DNA of 64,000 nucleotides. Source: DASUPK01 sp963782345 (GTDB lineage Bacteria; Actinomycetota; Thermoleophilia; Solirubrobacterales; 70-9). Both the position numbers and the translations under genes were made by a program. The stretch lies in contig CAWAJF010000005.1 in NCBI GenBank assembly GCA_963782345.1, positions 248,001-312,000 of the forward strand, in the 5' to 3' direction. The notes beneath the pieces were generated by a model. It saw nothing but the letters and a program-made list of their open reading frames with translations. It was not told the origin of the DNA and made no database searches. This document shows positions 59,279 to 64,000 of the stretch, one piece after another. The first letter of the stretch is position 1; the number at the start of each line of letters is the position of its first letter.

Positions 59279-60124
59279 CTACGCACCGGTGTGAGACGGG
59301 TCGCGCGCGAACGCCTCGATCAGCGAAGCGAGTCGCTCCGGCTGGTCCTCCGAGACGAACGTGTAGGAGTCCTCGATCTTCTCGAGCGTCGCCCCGCGGA
59401 TGGTCTCCGCCAGGCGCTCGGCATAGGAGAGCTTGAAGAAGCGGTCCTCGACGGCCCAGGCGAGCAGCGCGGGCCGGTCGAACTCGCGCAGCCTCTCCGC
59501 GGCCTCGAAGGTGTACCTGGGGTCGATCCCCCGCAGGACCTTGACGGTGTCGCGACGGACCGCGCGGTCGGAGAGGAAGGGCTCGACCCACTCGCGCAGC
59601 GGCGCGTCGTCGATGTCCCGCTTGATCAGCCAGCCGTAGGCGATCGGCAGGCGCCGCATCGGCGCCAGCCGCATCCCCTGAAGCAGGCCATTGAGTAGCG
59701 GCGGCACCCGGGCCGCCCACTGCATCGGGCGGAACGCCGGCGGCAGGAAGTTCTCGAACGCGTCGCAATTGGTCAGCAGCAGCCGGCCGATCCGGTCGGG
59801 ATGGTGCGCGGCCGTGATCTGCGCGATCGCGCCGCCCGTGTCGTTGGCGACGAGGGTGACGTCCTCCAGATCGAGCGCTTCGAGGAAGCCGGCGACGATC
59901 CGCGCGAGGCCCGGGGGAGAGAGGTCGGCGTCCGGGCCCATCGGCTGCGTGTGGGAGCCGAGTGGCAGGTCGGGGACGATGCAGCGGAAGCGGTCCTCGA
60001 GCAGCGGGGTCACCTTTCGCCAGAGCCGCCCATCGACCAGCAGCCCGTGAATGAAGACCACGGGCGTGCCCTCGCCCGACTCGCGGTAACGCACGGTGCC
60101 CTGGGGGAGCTTGACCTCATTCAT
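59279..60124 (-). CDS. Alpha/beta hydrolase (haloalkane dehalogenase-like)
   Basis: 281 residues. PVVFIHGLLVDGRLWRKV is the oxyanion region; VTLVANDTGGAIAQITAAHH has Asp at the nucleophile elbow (NDTGG), as in haloalkane dehalogenases and epoxide hydrolases, rather than Ser. ALLAWAVEDRFFK supplies a later acid; the final His should be near FVSEDQPERL. Last gene of a three-gene operon (ATGA overlap with the preceding gene). Substrate unknown. Confidence 0.85.
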   Translation of the reverse strand: MNEVKLPQGTVRYRESGEGTPVVFIHGLLVDGRLWRKVTPLLEDRFRCIVPDLPLGSHTQPMGPDADLSPPGLARIVAGFLEALDLEDVTLVANDTGGAIAQITAAHHPDRIGRLLLTNCDAFENFLPPAFRPMQWAARVPPLLNGLLQGMRLAPMRRLPIAYGWLIKRDIDDAPLREWVEPFLSDRAVRRDTVKVLRGIDPRYTFEAAERLREFDRPALLAWAVEDRFFKLSYAERLAETIRGATLEKIEDSYTFVSEDQPERLASLIEAFARDPSHTGA

Positions 60125-60603
60125 GCCGGCCTCCTCAGGTTGCGGAGTTGGGTAGTCAGGAACTTCGACCAGGAGCGCGGGCTGCGCGCCACGGCCTTGA
60201 TCAGCGGGGTGGCGTCGAGGTAGGCGATCCGCTCGACGGCCTTCCCGTCCCGGAGCTTGATCCGGTCGCACGTGTCCATCGCGAACGGCCTCCGGCCGAT
60301 CGTCCCCTCGAGCCGCAGCTCGATGTAGACGACGTCGCCGCCGGCCGCCCAGTTCTTCACCGTCCCGTGAAGGTCTGGGACGAGAGCGAACAAGGGGCGG
60401 GCGAACCGCTCGCGGAAGGCGTCCTTCCCGACGAGCGGGGCGATCTGCGGCTGGATCATCCGCACCTCCGGGTGGAGCCACGGGTCGAAGTGGTCGCAGA
60501 AGGTGTCCGCGTCGACCGGGTTTGCCCAGCCCTCGGAAAACATCTCGACCCAGGCTTCGGCCTCGGCGTTCCCCGCGGTTCCGTTCCCGGTTGCGGTGGT
60601 CAC
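60121..60603 (-). CDS. SnoaL/NTF2-like protein
   Basis: 160 residues of cone-shaped NTF2 fold: AWVEMFSEGWANPVDADTFC, HFDPWLHPEVRMIQPQIAPL, VGKDAFRERFARPLFALVPD, and FAMDTCDRIKLRDGKAVERI. Could bind or isomerise a small hydrophobic compound. GTG start overlaps the upstream stop by 4 bp (GTGA), and its own stop overlaps the hydrolase start (ATGA), so all three are co-translated. Confidence 0.8.
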   Translation of the reverse strand: MTTATGNGTAGNAEAEAWVEMFSEGWANPVDADTFCDHFDPWLHPEVRMIQPQIAPLVGKDAFRERFARPLFALVPDLHGTVKNWAAGGDVVYIELRLEGTIGRRPFAMDTCDRIKLRDGKAVERIAYLDATPLIKAVARSPRSWSKFLTTQLRNLRRPA

Positions 60604-61046
60604 TGCGCGCCTCCCAGCTGGCGCTGCATGGTTATCGAGTCGAGGTACGTGTGCTTGCTGGCGATCAGGCCGTCGCGAACCTGGACCACGTCGACGCATG
60701 GCACCTGCACCCGAGCACCGGGGATGCCGAGTTCCTCTCCATCGACGTCGATCGGCTGCTCGACGGTCCCGCTCATCGTCGACTCGAGAACCCAGTGGTC
60801 CTTGCCGAGCTGCAGGGAGTGCTCGGCGAAGTCGATGTCGGGCATCATCGCGATGTAGCCGGCAAAGGCCTCGCGTACCGCTTCCTTGCCCCTGGCCAGG
60901 GTGGAGCCGGCGGCGAACGCCGTGAAGACGCAGTCGTCGGTGTGCAGGTCCATGATCGCGTCGAGGTCCTGGCGGTTCCAGGCCTCGCCGTAGCGCTGCG
61001 CGAGCATTTGGATCGCGGTGCTGGTGTCGGTGGCGGTCGGCGTCAT
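60600..61046 (-). CDS. SnoaL/NTF2-like polyketide-cyclase-type protein
   Basis: 148 residues. AIQMLAQRYGEAWNRQDLDA, IMDLHTDDCVFTAFAAGST, GKEAVREAFAGYIAMMPDID and VDVVQVRDGLIASKHTYLD form the second NTF2-like protein of the operon. First gene, behind a consensus promoter overlapped by palindromes. GAGGAG precedes ATG 61046. Both NTF2-like proteins and the hydrolase may act on one catabolic substrate; inference. Confidence 0.82.
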   Translation of the reverse strand: MTPTATDTSTAIQMLAQRYGEAWNRQDLDAIMDLHTDDCVFTAFAAGSTLARGKEAVREAFAGYIAMMPDIDFAEHSLQLGKDHWVLESTMSGTVEQPIDVDGEELGIPGARVQVPCVDVVQVRDGLIASKHTYLDSITMQRQLGGAQ

Positions 61047-61065
61047 CGGGCTCCTCTGAGGTTCG

Positions 61066-61080
61066 CATACAGGCTGTATG
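61066..61080. promoter_or_regulatory. Operator 1 of the SnoaL-hydrolase operon
   Basis: Perfect palindrome CATACAG-G-CTGTATG covering the -10 end and likely start site. Confidence 0.65.
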
Positions 61081-61108
61081 TATATCTCACCTACAATCTG
61101 TATGTCAA
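61079..61108 (-). promoter_or_regulatory. Consensus promoter of the SnoaL-hydrolase operon
   Basis: TTGACA (61108-61103) and TATACA (61084-61079) on the reverse strand, 18-nt spacer; unusually AT-rich for this genome. Confidence 0.7.
61090..61104. promoter_or_regulatory. Operator 2 of the SnoaL-hydrolase operon
   Basis: CCTACAA-T-CTGTATG, 12 of 14 arm positions like operator 1, centred 24 bp away, reaching into the -35 box. Confidence 0.5.
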
Positions 61109-61171
61109 CGTCAGTCGCCGCACACGGGCGGACCGCAGCTGGCGGTCTCCGGCAGTGTTCTTGAGCCTGGC

Positions 61172-61177
61172 TAGACT
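61172..61177 (+). promoter_or_regulatory. -10 box, leaderless promoter of rpmE
   Basis: TAGACT, 8 nt before ATG 61186. Confidence 0.45.
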
Positions 61178-61185
61178 TGAACGAG

Positions 61186-61392
61186 ATGAAGACCGAAATC
61201 CATCCCGAATACGTTCTCTCGCACGTCCATTGCTCGTGCGGCAACGAGTTCTATACCCGCTCCACGAAGCCCGAGCTGCACGTGGAGATCTGCTCGCAGT
61301 GCCACCCTTTCTATACGGGCAAGCAGAAGCTGGTTGACACCGGCGGCAGGGTCGAGCGGTTCCGTCGCCGGGCCGCCAAGCGCGCCCGTTGA
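61186..61392 (+). CDS. rpmE: 50S ribosomal protein L31 (zinc-binding type)
   Basis: 68 residues from ATG 61186 (MKTEIHPEYVLSHVHCSCGN). The four zinc cysteines, C16, C18, C37 and C40 (HCSCGN, ICSQCH), are present, so this is the C+ form replaced under zinc starvation in some bacteria. HPFYTGKQKLVDTGGRVERF is the conserved end. An upstream TTG at 61177 lies in the -10 box and is not the start. Followed by DUF1385 gene (TTGA overlap). Confidence 0.95.
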   Translation: MKTEIHPEYVLSHVHCSCGNEFYTRSTKPELHVEICSQCHPFYTGKQKLVDTGGRVERFRRRAAKRAR

Positions 61393-62390
61393 GCTCCGAG
61401 CCCGCGTCATCACTGAACGGCTCGCGGCCCAAGGCCGCTCAGTCCGAGCGCATGCCGGACGGGAAGCCCGTCGCCGTGGGCGACGCGCCGATCGGCGGGC
61501 AGGCCGTGCTCGAGGGAGTGATGATGCGCGGCGTCTCGACCTGGTCCGTGGCGTGTCGCACGCCCGAGGGCCGGATCGACGTCACCTCCGAGCCGATCGT
61601 CTCCTGGGCGAAGCGCAGCCGGATCCTGCGCTTGCCGGTCATCCGCGGAGTCGTGGCGCTCGGCGAGTCTCTGAAGATCGGATTCAGGGCGCTGGCGATC
61701 TCGGCCAACGCTCAGCTCGCTGACGGTGAGGAAGAGGAGGAGATCGGCGGATTCACCTGGGGCCTGACGATCTTCTTCTCGCTCCTGCTCGCGGTCGGCC
61801 TCTTCTTCGTGATCCCGGTGGGCGCGACCAGCCTGATCAAGGGGTGGCTCGGCTCGGCGCTCCTCTTCTGGCTGGTCGAGGGGGTGCTGCGGACGACCAT
61901 CTTCATCGGGTACCTGGCTCTGATCAGCAGGCTGCCCGACCTGCGCCGGGTCTTCCAGTACCACGGGGCCGAACACAAGACGATCTCCTGCTTCGAGGCC
62001 GGGGACGAGCTGATCCCGGCCCGGGCGGCGGAGTACTCGCGGCTCCACCCTCGCTGCGGCACCAGCTTCCTCCTGATCGTGATGGTGCTGGCGATCTTCG
62101 TCTTCGCGCCGATCGGCCTGCCGGCCTGGTACTGGCTGGTCGCCTCGCGCATCCTCGGCATCCCGCTGATCGCCGGCCTCTCCTACGAGGTGATCAAGTG
62201 GGCCGGCAAGCACCGCAACAAGCGCTGGGTGCGTGCCGTGATGTGGCCGGGCCTGATGCTCCAGAACCTCACCACCCGCGAGCCCGACCTCGATCAGCTC
62301 GAGGTGGCGATCAGCTCCCTCCAGGCAGTCCTGGCCGTGGAGGACCCGTATGAAGCAAAGCGAGATCAGGCCATCGAAATCGTGGCGTAG
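61389..62390 (+). CDS. DUF1385 (YqhQ-like) membrane protein
   Basis: 333 residues. GGQAVLEGVMMRGVSTWSVA is the family start; FQYHGAEHKTISCFEAGDEL and HPRCGTSFLLIVMVLAIFVF are further conserved blocks with several membrane helices. Found next to rpmE and prfA in many actinobacteria and firmicutes; function not established. TTG start overlapping the rpmE stop. Confidence 0.9.
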   Translation: MSSEPASSLNGSRPKAAQSERMPDGKPVAVGDAPIGGQAVLEGVMMRGVSTWSVACRTPEGRIDVTSEPIVSWAKRSRILRLPVIRGVVALGESLKIGFRALAISANAQLADGEEEEEIGGFTWGLTIFFSLLLAVGLFFVIPVGATSLIKGWLGSALLFWLVEGVLRTTIFIGYLALISRLPDLRRVFQYHGAEHKTISCFEAGDELIPARAAEYSRLHPRCGTSFLLIVMVLAIFVFAPIGLPAWYWLVASRILGIPLIAGLSYEVIKWAGKHRNKRWVRAVMWPGLMLQNLTTREPDLDQLEVAISSLQAVLAVEDPYEAKRDQAIEIVA

Positions 62391-62409
62391 GCACGGTGTC
62401 GCCCCTCGT

Positions 62410-62431
62410 CACATGAGAGGAGTCTCACGTG
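62410..62431. promoter_or_regulatory. Inverted repeat upstream of the ferredoxin gene
   Basis: CAC-A-TGAGA / TCTCA-C-GTG arms with a GGAG spacer (one mismatched pair). Ends 30 nt before ATG 62462. Possible operator. Confidence 0.4.
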
Positions 62432-62461
62432 GCGCTAACCGAGTGTTGAACTCGCGGCCCG

Positions 62462-62680
62462 ATGATTGCCGGCATGAAGATCAAGGTCCACATAGACGAG
62501 GGCGAATGCCTCGCCTACGGCGACTGCGCCGAACTGGCACCCGGCGCGTTCGAGGTCGATGAGGTGGCGCGTCATGTCGGAGCGGCGCCGCTGCGCCAGC
62601 TTGTCGACGCGGCGCGCGCCTGTCCGATGGGTGCGATCACGCTGTTCGACGCTGAGACCGGCGAGCCGGTCGCTCCCTAA
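62462..62680 (+). CDS. Ferredoxin of P450 type ([3Fe-4S] or [4Fe-4S])
   Basis: 72 residues. KVHIDEGECLAYGDCAELAP and AARACPMGAITLFD supply the cysteines: Cys near GEC, Cys at GDC and the late ACP; the second position of a classic CxxCxxC is missing, as in [3Fe-4S] ferredoxins that serve cytochromes P450. Electron carrier; no P450 gene in the window. ATG 62474 is an alternative start. Its stop overlaps the convergent kinase stop. Confidence 0.85.
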   Translation: MIAGMKIKVHIDEGECLAYGDCAELAPGAFEVDEVARHVGAAPLRQLVDAARACPMGAITLFDAETGEPVAP

Positions 62681-64000
62681 CGAGCCGGACGCTCCCAAAC
62701 GGGGGGGGTGGCCCGGGGTCGGGAGGGGTAGCCCGGGATCGAGAAGCGGATCGTCGCTCCGGCGCCCGGCGACGATTCGGCCGCGATCGAGCCTCCATGC
62801 GCTTCCACGATCGCCCGCGCGATCGCGAGGCCCAGCCCGCTGCCTCCCTCGGCTCTGCTCCGCCCCTCGTCGGTGCGGTGGAAGCGATCGAAGATCCGCA
62901 CGAGCTGGTCGGGCTCGATCCCCGTGCCGTCATCGCGGACGGCGAACACCGCCGAGCCGTTCTCAGAGCCGATCGAGATCTCGATGTGGCCGTCCTGCGA
63001 GGTGTGTCGCACGGCGTTGGCGACCAGGTTGCGGAGCACCTGGGCGAGCCTGTCCGGGTCCGCCTCGAGGTCGCCGTGGATGCTCGTCTCGACGCTGTAG
63101 CTACGTGACCCCAGCAGCGGCAGGTCGCGGCGGAGGTCCTCGACGAAGTCGTCGATCGGCACCCGCCGCCGCTGCACCAGGCCTCCGCGCTCGGCCTTGG
63201 CCAGCGTCAGCATGTCGTCGGTGAGCCGCTCCATCCGCCGGACCTCCTTCATCAGCTCGTCCGCTTCGGCCTCGACGGCGTCTCGGTCGCCCGCATGGTC
63301 GGCGAGCTGCTCGATCCGCCCACGCAGCACCGTCAACGGGCTACGGAGCTCGTGCGACGCGTCCGAGACGAAGTCTCGCTGCAGGCGGAAGCCCTCCTCG
63401 AGCCGATCCATCATGTGGTTGAAGGAGTCCGCGAGCACCCCGGCCTCGTCCTCACCGCTGTAGTCGATCCGGTGGGTGAGGTCTCCGGAATCGACGGCGG
63501 AGGCGACCAAGGCCATCCGGCGAAGCGGCCGCGTGATCAGGTTCGCGAGCCAGATCGCGATCGCTACCGAGAGCAGGAGGGCACCGAGGCCCACCGCGAT
63601 GAAGCGGTTTCGCAGCGACTCGAGGGCCTGGTCGATGGAGGTGAGTGGATCCGCCACGCGGAAGGTCCCGATCCTGCTCTCGCCGACGAGCACCGGTTTC
63701 GTGAGGACGCGGAGCCTTCCGGTCTCGTCCGTCGAGATCGTCGTCAGGCCGTTGCCCGCTGAGACGATGCCCCCGCCCTCGCTCTCTCCGCCCTCGCGGC
63801 CGCCGCGGACCTCGGCGAGCTCCTCGTTCACGATCCGCTCCTGGTTGGTGACCGGCGGGAGGCCCGCCGGCGAGACGAGGTAGATGCGAGCCTCGGGGTG
63901 GTAGCGCTGGCCGGCGACGAACCGCTCGCTCGCGGCCCCGAGCGTGGCGGGGTCGTGAACTCTTCCGCTGTTCAGCACCCGCTGCTGATACTCCGCGTAC
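62677..64000 (-). CDS. HAMP sensor histidine kinase (5' end outside window)
   Basis: Cut by the right edge; reading stays open to base 64000, so the start and first membrane helix are outside. An extracytoplasmic domain (about 130 residues visible), one helix (FIAVGLGALLLSVAIAIWLA), HAMP (NLITRPLRRMALVASAVDSG), HisKA with DASHELRSPLTVLRGRI (phospho-His) and HATPase (LVANAVRHTS, VRDDGTGIEPD, GGSGLGLAIARAIVEAHGG) can be seen. EnvZ/CreC-like family. Partner regulator not in the window. Confidence 0.93.
   Translation of the reverse strand, partial: YAEYQQRVLNSGRVHDPATLGAASERFVAGQRYHPEARIYLVSPAGLPPVTNQERIVNEELAEVRGGREGGESEGGGIVSAGNGLTTISTDETGRLRVLTKPVLVGESRIGTFRVADPLTSIDQALESLRNRFIAVGLGALLLSVAIAIWLANLITRPLRRMALVASAVDSGDLTHRIDYSGEDEAGVLADSFNHMMDRLEEGFRLQRDFVSDASHELRSPLTVLRGRIEQLADHAGDRDAVEAEADELMKEVRRMERLTDDMLTLAKAERGGLVQRRRVPIDDFVEDLRRDLPLLGSRSYSVETSIHGDLEADPDRLAQVLRNLVANAVRHTSQDGHIEISIGSENGSAVFAVRDDGTGIEPDQLVRIFDRFHRTDEGRSRAEGGSGLGLAIARAIVEAHGGSIAAESSPGAGATIRFSIPGYPSRPRATPPVWERPAR

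Noticed and set aside
62700..62707. G8 run as a phase-variable tract for the histidine kinase
   Set aside because: It lies in the last few codons, after the catalytic domain, so slippage would only change the tail.

Overview
The window is about 64 kb of very GC-rich DNA with dense, mostly short-gapped bacterial genes. Gene content points to a monoderm actinobacterium, most likely Thermoleophilia (Solirubrobacterales-like). The evidence is a PilBTC/PilA/PilD/PilMNO type IV pilus locus with no PilQ secretin gene in view, DrrA-type ABC genes, a Get3-like ATPase pair as in mycobacteria, an Rv1264-like adenylate cyclase, many apparently leaderless genes, small secreted proteins with an RRPSPAMIV-type leader, and secreted proteins ending in Lys/His-rich tails. 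The taxonomic assignment is inference.

Region 1 (1-12755) is a type IV pilus locus. It encodes PilB (cut by the left edge), PilT and PilC, then a 410-bp gap holding a clear cyclic-di-GMP-I (GEMM) riboswitch directly upstream of the major pilin pilA. pilA is followed by a strong hairpin terminator, so the riboswitch seems to control the pilin alone. Next come three minor pilin-like genes (one large, with transthyretin-like domains), the prepilin peptidase, PilM, PilN, PilO and a membrane-anchored PilP-position protein.

Region 2 (12780-25033) has an HxlR regulator, a large unknown protein, a pair of Get3/ArsA-like ATPases, a ParA ATPase overlapping an FtsZ with an unusual Pro/Glu-rich N-terminal extension, a gamma-glutamyltransferase, a LON-domain protein, an adenylate cyclase and a DipZ-like CcdA-thioredoxin fusion.

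Region 3 (25101-34855) has a DUF559 nuclease-like protein, a DksA-like protein without zinc cysteines, methyltransferases, an ABC exporter, a GH57-GT4 alpha-glucan module, a secreted protein with a Lys/His-rich tail, and a hexapeptide acyltransferase.

Region 4 (34901-54744) is rich in acyl-CoA metabolism: MeaB, acyl-CoA dehydrogenase, a PaaI thioesterase, an SCP2-like protein, thiolase, a split B12-dependent acyl-CoA mutase (large and small subunits separated by three reverse-strand small genes), EtfB, EtfA and ETF:quinone oxidoreductase. These fit fatty-acid and propionyl-CoA oxidation feeding electrons to quinone. Between them lie PepA, a HAD phosphatase, a GGDEF diguanylate cyclase (a possible ligand source for the riboswitch), small secreted proteins and an ECF sigma/anti-sigma pair.

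Region 5 (54863-64000) has a PfkB kinase, a CpsB-type PHP phosphatase, a DUF2294 protein, a PAS-GAF histidine kinase convergent with a NarL-type regulator, a three-gene hydrolase/SnoaL-like operon behind a consensus promoter overlapped by palindromes, ribosomal protein L31, a DUF1385 membrane protein, a P450-type ferredoxin and a histidine kinase cut by the right edge.

A family of roughly 90-bp GC-rich hairpin repeats sits at several gene ends. No tRNA, rRNA, CRISPR array, transposase, phage gene or replication origin was recognised.
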